From Candidatus Abyssobacteria bacterium SURF_5 (GTDB taxonomy: Bacteria > Abyssobacteria > SURF-5), in the NCBI GenBank assembly GCA_003598085.1, contig QZKU01000109.1, forward strand, positions 1-29,217: a stretch of 29,217 nt of DNA. The letters run 5' to 3'. The position numbers and the translations under genes are program-made. Below are positions 8,209 to 16,081 of the stretch, piece by piece; the first letter of the stretch is position 1, and the number at the start of each line of letters is the position of its first letter. The notes beneath the pieces are model-generated. The model did no database searches. It had not been told where the DNA came from and worked only from the letters and a program-made list of their open reading frames with translations.

Positions 8209-8439
8209 CAGTCATACGACCCTCATTATAAATCGATTTTTCGTCAATCCCGGCTCGAAAGTTTTTTTGCTTCTTGTTACACATTATTACTTTTAACGAA
8301 GCACGGGGCAAGCATATGTCGGGGGGCTTCGCGGGAAGAGACAGGTTCTATAAAGCTAAGAAGACAGCGGAGAGATAATGATTGAGATTCAGAGTCCACA
8401 CGTAATTCGGGCCATATTGGGGCAAGGCTCTTCCGCCAG
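8209..8439. other. Divergent intergenic region between kinase and efp
   Basis: The kinase and efp are transcribed away from each other here. A TATAAT on the minus strand (8230-8225) could be the -10 box for the kinase transcript, but I find no -35 box at 16-18 bases. I see nothing else that I would call. Confidence 0.4.
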
Positions 8440-8469
8440 TTGATTTTTAGCATGAAAGAAATCTATAAT
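8440..8469 (+). promoter_or_regulatory. Sigma70-like promoter for efp
   Basis: TTGATT (8440-8445) and TATAAT (8464-8469) are separated by 18 bases, about 46 bases upstream of the efp ATG. The Shine-Dalgarno AGGAG (8500-8504) follows, 11 bases before the start. Confidence 0.6.
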
Positions 8470-8515
8470 AGGTATTTGGTATTGATTCTAAACGAGGACA
8501 GGAGCATAAGTATAC

Positions 8516-9076
8516 ATGATAGCTGCAAGACAACTTCGGATCGGCCTGGTTATTCGTTACAATAACGAGCTTTACCGCGTAGTGAGCGTTATGCATCGTA
8601 CTCCCGGGAACCTTCGCGCGTTCGTACAGGCGAAACTGTTCAATCTGAAGAAGAATGACCATTACGATATTCGGCTCAGGGCGGAGGATATTGTCGAGGA
8701 TGTGATGTTGGAACGGAAAACCATGGAGTATATCTATAACACGGACGACATATATACTTTCATGGATACAACCACCTATGAACAAGTGGACATTCCGAAG
8801 AAAGTTCTTGGCGATGCTGTCGATTACATCCTGCCCAATACGCAGCTTGATGTCGAATTTTATGAAGGCACCCCGCTTGGCATTCAACTGCCCATTACCG
8901 TCGACTTGAAGATTGTGGATACGCAGCCGCCGCTGAAAAGCGCGACAGCGTCTGCCTCTCCCAAAAGCGCCACGCTGGAAACAGGGATTGTCGTTAAAGT
9001 ACCTCAATTCCTGCAAGTGGGCGAAACAGTTCGCATCGACACCCGGACCAAGTCGTTCATCGAACGCGTGAAATAA
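8516..9076 (+). CDS. efp: Elongation factor P with a non-lysine loop tip
   Basis: EF-P binds between the P and E sites of the ribosome and relieves stalling on polyproline stretches. The 186 residues cover all three domains: the KOW-like N domain, the central OB domain (YTFMDTTTYEQ), and the C-terminal OB domain with the signature ITVDLKIVDTQPPLKSATAS and TGIVVKVPQFLQVGE. The tip of domain I reads RTPGNLRAFVQAK, so the position of E. coli Lys34 (PGKG) is Asn32 here, followed by Leu and Arg. That residue cannot be beta-lysylated or rhamnosylated in the known ways; Arg34 lies two positions on. The gene is monocistronic with its own promoter. No modification enzyme (EpmA, EpmB, EarP) is visible nearby. 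YeiP/EfpL is a possible alternative, but that has a different tip (SPTARG). Confidence 0.95.
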   Translation: MIAARQLRIGLVIRYNNELYRVVSVMHRTPGNLRAFVQAKLFNLKKNDHYDIRLRAEDIVEDVMLERKTMEYIYNTDDIYTFMDTTTYEQVDIPKKVLGDAVDYILPNTQLDVEFYEGTPLGIQLPITVDLKIVDTQPPLKSATASASPKSATLETGIVVKVPQFLQVGETVRIDTRTKSFIERVK

Positions 9077-9352
9077 CGCGCGGAGCATCCTCTGTCCGGC
9101 CTGCCGCGGTTCCTATCTTTTCTAAACCCGCTGCCCCTTCTTCGAAACGACTGATTCTTGTCGAACCGAGCCTTCATTCGTGTAGCCCTTTTGGAACCAG
9201 CCCCTTCCTGCTCATGCGGTGATTCGATTTGCTGAAAAGACTTCCTTTTGGAGCGCCGACACGATACCTTTGAAAATCTGCGAAATGTGCGGATAAGGAT
9301 CTTCTTTTCCGGCGGGCGAACCTCACGCGACTGCAGGATTTCCACTTTGCAG
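9077..9352. other. Intergenic region between efp and rimO
   Basis: No coding frame on either strand looks genuine; the longer minus-strand frame is arginine- and lysine-rich low-quality translation and overlaps the end of efp. I find no strong terminator hairpin with a T-run and no RNA gene. Confidence 0.5.
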
Positions 9353-9381
9353 TTGAATTATTCTGGTATGGACGGTATCAT
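9353..9381 (+). promoter_or_regulatory. Sigma70-like promoter for the rimO-pgsA-pgpA-pncC operon
   Basis: TTGAAT (9353-9358) and TATCAT (9376-9381) have a 17-base spacer. The -10 box ends 48 bases before the TTG start of rimO, giving a short leader. Confidence 0.5.
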
Positions 9382-9429
9382 TAGTAGAGGGTAATTTGTC
9401 CCTGAATCTGAGAGAGAGTTGAGCGTGTT

Positions 9430-10761
9430 TTGCTGCACAAAGTCTGGATTGAAAGCCTCGGCTGCACGAAGAATACGGTGGATTCCGAAGTCATGCTCGG
9501 GCTCCTTGTCGCCAGAGGGCTACCACTCGCCGAATCGCCGGAACAGGCGGACCTGATCATCGTCAACACGTGTGGCTTTATTGCCTCGGCCACGGAAGAA
9601 TCGATCGAAGCAATCCTGGAGATGGTCACCTACAAGAAGAGCGGTTCGTGCAAGGGGATCATTGTCGCCGGCTGTCTATATCAGCGATACCGGGAGAAGC
9701 TGAGCAGCGAGTTTCCGGAGGTGGACGCCTTTATCGGCTGTAATGAGATCGGGAAAATTGTGGAGGCATACCAGGCGATTCAAGGCGAAAAAAAGTATTA
9801 TACAATCGGCGCCTCCGAATTCCTGTATGATCACAATACGCCGAGGGTGCTGCTGAACGGGCGTGCATCCACGTACGTCAAGATTGCTGAAGGCTGCGAT
9901 AACAGATGCACCTACTGCACGATCCCCTCGATCCGCGGGCGCTACCGCAGCCGCACAATCGAGTCGGTGGTCAGGGAAGTGCGAAACTTGATAAAGAAGG
10001 GGGCGAAAGAGATAAATCTTTTGGCCCAGGATACAACGTATTTCGGACAAGCCGAGGGGCGGGAGGAGGGCCTTACGGCGCTGCTCCGCGAGCTCGACAA
10101 CATTCGTGCCAAAAAGTGGCTGCGCCTGATGTACGCGCATCCAGGCAGAATTACCAATGCTGTCGCCCGCACCATCGAGGATTCGCGCTCGATCTGCCAC
10201 TACGTCGACATGCCGATTCAGCACATCAGCGACGAAATCCTCAGGGCGATGGGGCGCAGCGGCACGTCCGGCGATATCCGTCGCGCGATCCACGTCCTGC
10301 GGAGCGAGGTTTCCGATGTGGCTCTGCGGACAACTGTGATGGTCGGCTTCCCCGGCGAGACCGATAGGGAGTTCGAGCAGCTTCTGGATTTCGTGCGGGA
10401 AACAAAATTCGAGAGACTCGGCGTATTTACGTACTCGAGGGAACCGGGAACGCCCGCCGCCCAATATCGCAAGCAGGTGCCAGCGCGAGTGAAACAGGAG
10501 CGGCATGAGATACTGATGCGCGAGCAAATGCTGATTTCGCATTCTTTAAATGAAACGCTGGTAGGCAAGAAAATGGAAGTGTTAATTGAAGGAACGGATG
10601 AGGAAGACCCCGCCATCGCCATAGGAAGAACCTATCGTGACGCCCCTGAAGTTGACGGAATCGTTCGGGTACTGTATAAAAAGCGTCCGGCGCTCAACTC
10701 GTTTCAACAAGTCATCATTACCGCAGCACACGACTATGATCTTGAGGGAAAACTGTTATGA
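9430..10761 (+). CDS. rimO: Ribosomal protein S12 (Asp) methylthiotransferase RimO
   Basis: RimO is a radical SAM enzyme that adds a methylthio group to an aspartate of ribosomal protein S12. The N-terminal UPF0004 domain has the three Cys of the auxiliary iron-sulfur cluster: ESLGCTKNTVDSE (Cys12), VNTCGF (Cys48) and VAGCLYQRY (Cys82). The radical SAM site is GCDNRCTYCTIPSIRG (Cys156, 160, 163). A TRAM domain follows at the C-terminus (about 375-443). The SLGCTKN...DSE form and S12 type distinguish it from MiaB, whose first motif differs. Length 443 is normal. The only in-frame start is TTG at 9430; a stop lies at about 9403, so no longer form exists. It overlaps pgsA by 4 bases (ATGA). Confidence 0.95.
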   Translation: MLHKVWIESLGCTKNTVDSEVMLGLLVARGLPLAESPEQADLIIVNTCGFIASATEESIEAILEMVTYKKSGSCKGIIVAGCLYQRYREKLSSEFPEVDAFIGCNEIGKIVEAYQAIQGEKKYYTIGASEFLYDHNTPRVLLNGRASTYVKIAEGCDNRCTYCTIPSIRGRYRSRTIESVVREVRNLIKKGAKEINLLAQDTTYFGQAEGREEGLTALLRELDNIRAKKWLRLMYAHPGRITNAVARTIEDSRSICHYVDMPIQHISDEILRAMGRSGTSGDIRRAIHVLRSEVSDVALRTTVMVGFPGETDREFEQLLDFVRETKFERLGVFTYSREPGTPAAQYRKQVPARVKQERHEILMREQMLISHSLNETLVGKKMEVLIEGTDEEDPAIAIGRTYRDAPEVDGIVRVLYKKRPALNSFQQVIITAAHDYDLEGKLL

Positions 10762-11393
10762 GCACTATAAATCTGCCCAACAAACTGACTCTTATCCGGC
10801 TCGGATTGGTCCCGCTGCTCCTCCTGTTCCTTTCCGTGGACAACATCTATTCGCATTCCCTTGCGCTGATCACGTTTATCGGAGCCTCGCTAACCGATTA
10901 TTACGACGGCAAGATCGCGCGCGAGCGGGCGATTGAGACCGATTTTGGGCGATTGATGGACCCGCTGGCCGACAAAATTCTCACTTCCGCCGCCTTTATC
11001 TACTTCGTCGGCTCCTACCCCTACATTCCGGCATGGATCGTAACGGTGATCATCGCGCGTGAATTCGCCGTCTCGGGAATCCGGATGCTCGCCTTGATGA
11101 AAGGGAAAGTAGTCGCCGCGGACAGGGCCGGCAAATTGAAAACGATCAGCCAGTTGACGGTCATCATAGCGATTCTGAACGTCATCATTTCAAAGAAAAT
11201 AATAGTTTCCGTCTCCTCCTACTGGACTTCGATAGAATTCTGGGCCAAACTGGGGATACATATACTTGTTGCAATAACTTTGGTGATGACGGTCTACTCC
11301 GGCTACAACTATCTGCGAGCAAACCGGCATCTGTTTTGGGAATCCCTGAGAAGCAATAACAGCAATCGGCTCGACCAGATAATTGAACCATAG
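10758..11393 (+). CDS. pgsA: CDP-diacylglycerol-glycerol-3-phosphate 3-phosphatidyltransferase
   Basis: PgsA condenses CDP-diacylglycerol with glycerol 3-phosphate to give phosphatidylglycerol phosphate, the committed step to phosphatidylglycerol, in the inner membrane. The CDP-alcohol phosphotransferase motif DG(x2)AR(x8)G(x3)D(x3)D is exact: DG at 50-51, AR at 54-55, Gly64, Asp68, Asp72. The N-terminal NLPNKLTLIRLGLVP is the usual PgsA opening. About five to six hydrophobic segments. The start ATG overlaps the rimO stop, and translation is probably coupled. The next gene, pgpA, carries the following step. Confidence 0.95.
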   Translation: MSTINLPNKLTLIRLGLVPLLLLFLSVDNIYSHSLALITFIGASLTDYYDGKIARERAIETDFGRLMDPLADKILTSAAFIYFVGSYPYIPAWIVTVIIAREFAVSGIRMLALMKGKVVAADRAGKLKTISQLTVIIAILNVIISKKIIVSVSSYWTSIEFWAKLGIHILVAITLVMTVYSGYNYLRANRHLFWESLRSNNSNRLDQIIEP

Positions 11394-11904
11394 AGATCAG
11401 ATACAGGGGAAGGTGAAATCGTCACCTCTGGGGATTCAAGGATGGAAAGACGCCGTTACGACGGCCTATGTAACGGTTTTTTTCCTTGGTTTCTTTCCAC
11501 TTGCCCCCGGCACGTTGGGAAGCGTGCCCGCCGTGCTGGCCGCGTATTGGCTGCATCCGGTTCCGGGCCTGTTCGCCGCCGTGATCATCATCATAACTGC
11601 TACGGGCGTGCCGGCCTCTTCGCTCGCCGAGAAAAGATTCAATCGGACGGATCCGCGGGAAATCTGCATCGATGAGGTTGCTGGAATGCTCATCGCCCTC
11701 TACGGGGTCCCATACTCATGGCCGGTTGTGGTGACGGTATTTTTCCTCTACCGGATATTCGACATCCTGAAACCTTTTCCGGCGTACCAGGTCCAGTCTC
11801 TTCCTGGCGGCTTCGGAATCATGCTGGACGACGTGGTGGCGGGTATCTATGCGAATGTTTCCATTCGTGTCATCATCTGGCTGCTCGCCCTCTGGCTCAC
11901 ATGA
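11383..11904 (+). CDS. pgpA: Phosphatidylglycerophosphatase A
   Basis: PgpA removes the phosphate from phosphatidylglycerol phosphate, the step after PgsA. The family signals are FFLGFFPLAPGTLGSVPAV near 32-50, CIDEVAGMLIALYG near 95-108 and GFGIMLDDVVAGIYAN near 144-159, with the acidic residues of the active site in the last two. Three to four membrane segments. It starts at TTG (11383), inside the end of pgsA by 11 bases; an alternative start is GTG at 11413, which has AGGGGA but at very short spacing. The gene overlaps pncC by 4 bases (ATGA). Confidence 0.93.
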   Translation: MNHRDQIQGKVKSSPLGIQGWKDAVTTAYVTVFFLGFFPLAPGTLGSVPAVLAAYWLHPVPGLFAAVIIIITATGVPASSLAEKRFNRTDPREICIDEVAGMLIALYGVPYSWPVVVTVFFLYRIFDILKPFPAYQVQSLPGGFGIMLDDVVAGIYANVSIRVIIWLLALWLT

Positions 11905-12389
11905 AAATCGAGCGCGAAATAGGAATTCTTCTGCGGGAAAAAGGGCAGACGCTCGCGGCGGCCGAATCGTGCACCGGCGGGCTGATCGCGCACCGAATCA
12001 CCAATATACCCGGCAGCTCCGACTATTTTGAGCGGGGATATGTCGTGTACAGCAACAAGGCAAAAACTGAATTGCTCGGCGTCGACCCGCGCCTGATCAG
12101 GCGCCATGGAGCGGTCAGTCCTGAGGTGGCGCGGGCAATGGCGGAAGGAGCGCGCAGGGCGGCGGGAACGGATTATTCTGTCGGAGTGACCGGAATAGCG
12201 GGGCCAACGCGGGATCGGTCGGCAAAGCCGGTGGGCCTAGTGTTTATCGCCGTGTGCGGCCCGCGCGGCAAAGCGCGCGTCGAGAAGTGCAATTTCAAGG
12301 GCACACGCTTGCAGATCAAGAACGAAAGCGCCGACCGCGCCTTTGAGATGCTTCGGAAATTCGTGAAAAGGGAACGAATGAGTTCTTAA
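11901..12389 (+). CDS. pncC: Nicotinamide-nucleotide amidase (CinA C-terminal domain)
   Basis: A stand-alone CinA C-terminal domain (162 residues) that deamidates nicotinamide mononucleotide for NAD salvage. Recognised by LAAAESCTGGLIAHRIT (active-site Ser of the SCTGG motif near 23), FERGYVVYSNKAKTELLGV and SVGVTGIAGPTRDRSAKPVG near 95-114. In most relatives the last motif reads GPGGGTPEKPVG; here the glycine run is replaced by TRDRS, a local deviation in a substrate loop. The start is ATG at 11901, overlapping the pgpA stop. The last gene of the rimO operon. Confidence 0.9.
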   Translation: MKIEREIGILLREKGQTLAAAESCTGGLIAHRITNIPGSSDYFERGYVVYSNKAKTELLGVDPRLIRRHGAVSPEVARAMAEGARRAAGTDYSVGVTGIAGPTRDRSAKPVGLVFIAVCGPRGKARVEKCNFKGTRLQIKNESADRAFEMLRKFVKRERMSS

Positions 12390-12482
12390 GGGTCTTTGCT
12401 GGAAACTCCGATTCCATTTGCTCTCCATGCTCAAGTCATACGTAAAGGCCTTATTTCTTTCATACGGGAGGAGAGTGCGTAA

Positions 12483-15400
12483 TTGAAGCATGCAGACTTT
12501 GTTCATCTTCATGTTCACACCGAATACAGCCTGCTCGACGGCGCCTGCAGAATCGACAAACTGCTGAAGAAGGCCGTCGAATTCAAGATGCCCGCGATCG
12601 CAATCACCGACCACGGCAACATGTTCGGCGTCATCGATTTCTGTAAGAGCGCGCGGAAGCTGTCGATTAGAGCGATCGTCGGATCGGAAATGTACGTTGC
12701 CAGGCGGAGCCGCTTCGATCGCAAATCCACCGGCAAGACCCGCGATTATCACCACCTGACTCTGCTCGTAACAGACGAAGAGGGATACAGGAATCTCCTG
12801 TATCTGTCAACCGCCAGCTACCGCGAGGGGTTTTATTACAAACCTCGAATCGATAAAGAGATTCTCCGGAAACACAGCGGCGGCTTCATCGCCTTGAGCG
12901 GATGCCTCGAGGGCGAGCCGGCGGCTCTTTTGCTGCAAGGAAAAAAAGAAAAGGCGCTGGCCGCGATAAAAGAATATCAGGAGATATTCGGACCGGAGAA
13001 TTATTATCTGGAAATCCAGGATCACGGCCTGCCCGAGCAGAAAAAGATCATGCCGGACCTGCTCGATCTTGCCGCTCGGACCGGCGCCAGGCTGGTTGCA
13101 ACCAACGACGTGCATTATGTAGAGAAGAACGACGCGCTGGCGCAGGATGTGCTCATGTGCATCCAAACCAACACCACCATCAAGGATCCTAATCGGCTTC
13201 GATTCGGCACCAACGAGTTCTATCTCAAATCGCCCGCAGAAATGGCCGAACTGTTTAAACAAGTTCCCGAGGCTCTCCGCAACTCGGTCGATATAGCGCA
13301 AAAATGCAATTTTCAGCCGGGCGCTTCCGGCTCACAGTTGCCGCATTTTCAGGTTCCTGAAGGATATACCGCGGACAACTATTTGCGGATGCTGTGCGAA
13401 AAAGGCCTGAAGGAACGATATCGTGACGTTTCCGCTCAACTCCGCGACCGGCTTGAGATGGAACTGAGCGTCATCTCCCGAATGGGGTATTCCAGCTACT
13501 TTCTGATTGTCTCCGACTTTGTCCGATTCGCGCGGTCCGAAGGGATTCCCGTAGGGCCCGGGCGGGGCTCGGCGGCAGGCAGCCTGGTGGCATACCTGCT
13601 GCGAATAACCAACCTCGACCCGCTGAAGAACGGGCTCATTTTCGAGCGGTTCCTGAATCCGGATCGGGTTTCGCTGCCGGATATCGACATAGATTTCTGC
13701 TATGAGCGGCGCGGCGAGATCATCTCCTATGTCATCGAAAAATACCACAAGGATAATGTTGCTCAGATAATCACGTTCGGGACGATGGCCGCGAGGGCCG
13801 CCATTCGCGACGTCGGCCGGGGACTCGGCCTGCCCTACAGCAAGGTTGACGAGATCGCGAAGCTGGTGCCGAACGAATTGAACATTTCGCTTCACGACGC
13901 CATCGAGCGCGTGCCGGAGCTTCAAAACCTGATGCGCCAGGATCCAGAAGTGGCGCAGTTGCTCGAGATCGCGCAGTCGCTTGAAGGCATCTCGCGGCAT
14001 ACCTCGACTCATGCGGCCGGAGTCGTAATCAGCCCGCGGCCCATTTATGAGTTCGTTCCGCTCTATCAGAGCAGCACCGGCGATATCACGACCCAGTATT
14101 CGATGACGAATCTGGAAGAACTCGGACTGCTGAAAATGGATTTTCTGGGGCTGAAGACGCTGACCGTTATCGACCAGACCGTGCTTGCGGTCAAACGGCT
14201 GCGCGGCAGCGACCTGAATATAGACGAGATTCCCCTGGACGATCCTGCAACGTACGACCTGCTCAATCGCGCCCAGACACTGGGAGTGTTCCAACTGGAA
14301 AGCGCGGGAATGCGGGACCTCGCCCGAAAGGTAGGAATCAACAGCTTTGATGATCTTGTCGCGCTCGTCGCCCTGTTCCGGCCGGGCCCAATGACCATGC
14401 TGCCCGACTACATCAAGCGAAAACACGGCGAGATACCGATCGCGTACGATGCGCCCGTTCTCGAACCGATCCTGAAGGAAACCTACGGCGTGATGCTGTA
14501 CCAGGAACAGGTAATGAAAATAGCGAGCGAAGCGGGCGGGTTCTCATTGGCCGAAGCCGATATCCTGCGCAAGGCAATGGGGAAAAAGATCCCGGAGGTC
14601 ATGGAGAAGTATCGGGAGGCCTTTATCCGGGGCGCAACCAGGAACGGGATTGCCGAGGACGTGGCCGCAAGCATCTACAGTAAAATGGCTCAGTTTGCCG
14701 GCTACGGGTTCAACAAGTCGCACAGCGCGGCTTACGCTCTTATCGCATATCAGACCGCATACCTCAAAGCGAATTATCCGGTGGAATACATGGCCTCGCT
14801 TCTGAGCAGCGAAATGGGCAACACCGCAAAGCTTACGTCCTATATCGAGGAATGCCGCCGGATGGATATCGCCGTCCTGCCGCCGGACGTGAATCTGAGC
14901 GATTTGAAATTCACCGTCATCGGAAACGAAATCCGCTTCGGGCTGGCTGCCGTTAAAAACGTCGGGGACACAGCGATAAAAGCCATCATTGTCGCCCGCA
15001 ACAAGAAAGGCCGGTTTCAATCGCTTTTCGATTTCTGCAGCCGATTGGACAGCAAGGTGCTGAACAAGCGAGTTCTTGAGAGCCTGGTCAAGGCCGGGGC
15101 ATTCGATTCTACCGGCGGGCGGCGCAGCCAGATATTTGCGGCGACCGACAATGCTCTCGAGCAGGCGCAAACGGAACAGCGGGAGAGGGAAATGGGCCAG
15201 ATCCAGCTTTTTGGCGAGTCCTCCGGCCAGGATGTCGTCAGTTCCGTCCCGTACCCTGATGTTGATGACTGGCCCGACTATCTGCGGCTGAAATACGAGA
15301 AGGAAGTGCTTGGCCTCTTTATCTCGGGGCATCCCTTGGCGAAGCATGAAGATCGGCTGCGGAATCTGACCACTTCGAATGCAACCACGTTACATGAAAC

Positions 15401-15935
15401 GAAGGACGGAGACGCGGTAGTAGTCGGCGGCATTGTCGCGAAAATAAAGACCTTCGTGCCGAAGCAGAAAAAGGAGAGGATGGCTTTCGTAACCGTTGAA
15501 GATCTGGACGGCTTTTTCGAGGTGATCGTCTTCTCCGATCTCTATGGCAGAACGGCGGAACTGCTTCATGAGGATGCGCTGGTCATGCTTTCCGGCCGCG
15601 TCAGCTACAAAGACACGGAGCCGAAGATCGTTGCCGAGGACATCATGCCAATAGATAAAGCGGAGGAGCGATTTGCGCGCACGGCTCATATCAAGTTCAT
15701 GAGCGCCGGCACTGAAGAATCGACATTGGCTGAACTTGCGCGGATGGTCAATTCGAATGAAGGCGACTGCAGATTGTTCCTGCACTGCGTCACGCCGGAT
15801 CATCATGAAGTGGTAATCGAGTCTCACCATGGAAGGGGCCTGAAGCCGAGCCCGGCGGCCAAGGAGCAAATTGAGAGCCTGCTGGGAGCAGGTTCCATTT
15901 GGTTCAGCGGCCATCCTTCGGCAAATTCCTCCTGA
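12483..15935 (+). CDS. dnaE: DNA polymerase III alpha subunit
   Basis: The replicative polymerase subunit, 1150 residues. The N-terminal PHP domain holds HLHVHTEYSLLDG (His10, His12, Asp19), ITDHG (His44), VGSEM (Glu69), DYHHL (His90/91), SGCLEGE (Cys141) and TNDVHY (Asp209, His211). The palm motif is PDIDIDF (about 398-404) with the third catalytic Asp in LLKMDFLGLKTLT (about 555). GRGSAAGSLVAYLL, YQEQVM and GYGFNKSHSAAYAL are typical. A helix-hairpin-helix/OB C-terminal region follows (VEDLDGFFEVIVFSDLY). The tail after about 1110 is short, so the exact tau-binding end is unclear. TTG start with GGGAGGAG upstream. Its neighbours are unrelated operons, and it is likely monocistronic. Confidence 0.97.
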   Translation: MKHADFVHLHVHTEYSLLDGACRIDKLLKKAVEFKMPAIAITDHGNMFGVIDFCKSARKLSIRAIVGSEMYVARRSRFDRKSTGKTRDYHHLTLLVTDEEGYRNLLYLSTASYREGFYYKPRIDKEILRKHSGGFIALSGCLEGEPAALLLQGKKEKALAAIKEYQEIFGPENYYLEIQDHGLPEQKKIMPDLLDLAARTGARLVATNDVHYVEKNDALAQDVLMCIQTNTTIKDPNRLRFGTNEFYLKSPAEMAELFKQVPEALRNSVDIAQKCNFQPGASGSQLPHFQVPEGYTADNYLRMLCEKGLKERYRDVSAQLRDRLEMELSVISRMGYSSYFLIVSDFVRFARSEGIPVGPGRGSAAGSLVAYLLRITNLDPLKNGLIFERFLNPDRVSLPDIDIDFCYERRGEIISYVIEKYHKDNVAQIITFGTMAARAAIRDVGRGLGLPYSKVDEIAKLVPNELNISLHDAIERVPELQNLMRQDPEVAQLLEIAQSLEGISRHTSTHAAGVVISPRPIYEFVPLYQSSTGDITTQYSMTNLEELGLLKMDFLGLKTLTVIDQTVLAVKRLRGSDLNIDEIPLDDPATYDLLNRAQTLGVFQLESAGMRDLARKVGINSFDDLVALVALFRPGPMTMLPDYIKRKHGEIPIAYDAPVLEPILKETYGVMLYQEQVMKIASEAGGFSLAEADILRKAMGKKIPEVMEKYREAFIRGATRNGIAEDVAASIYSKMAQFAGYGFNKSHSAAYALIAYQTAYLKANYPVEYMASLLSSEMGNTAKLTSYIEECRRMDIAVLPPDVNLSDLKFTVIGNEIRFGLAAVKNVGDTAIKAIIVARNKKGRFQSLFDFCSRLDSKVLNKRVLESLVKAGAFDSTGGRRSQIFAATDNALEQAQTEQREREMGQIQLFGESSGQDVVSSVPYPDVDDWPDYLRLKYEKEVLGLFISGHPLAKHEDRLRNLTTSNATTLHETKDGDAVVVGGIVAKIKTFVPKQKKERMAFVTVEDLDGFFEVIVFSDLYGRTAELLHEDALVMLSGRVSYKDTEPKIVAEDIMPIDKAEERFARTAHIKFMSAGTEESTLAELARMVNSNEGDCRLFLHCVTPDHHEVVIESHHGRGLKPSPAAKEQIESLLGAGSIWFSGHPSANSS

Positions 15936-15967
15936 GCGGCCCAATCTATTCAACTTCTTTTTTTTAT

Positions 15968-15996
15968 TTGCAAATTCGAGTCGTCCGTGATATATT
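15968..15996 (+). promoter_or_regulatory. Sigma70-like promoter upstream of the duplicated barrel protein
   Basis: TTGCAA (15968-15973) and TATATT (15991-15996) are separated by 17 bases. The start codon of the next gene is about 85 bases further on, with AAAGGA about 8 bases before the ATG. Confidence 0.4.
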
Positions 15997-16081
15997 TTGT
16001 CCTAATTTCAGCGGGCCGATCACTGGGATGTCTGTTAAACGAACGAGTTGAAGCGGAAGTGCGCGTAGAAAGGACATCGAT

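Noticed and set aside
8225-8247. Promoter for the kinase (TTGACG and TATAAT on the minus strand)
   Set aside because: The two boxes are separated by only 11 bases, too short for sigma70 use.
13332-14426. 364-residue minus-strand frame
   Set aside because: Antisense to dnaE; no motif of its own.
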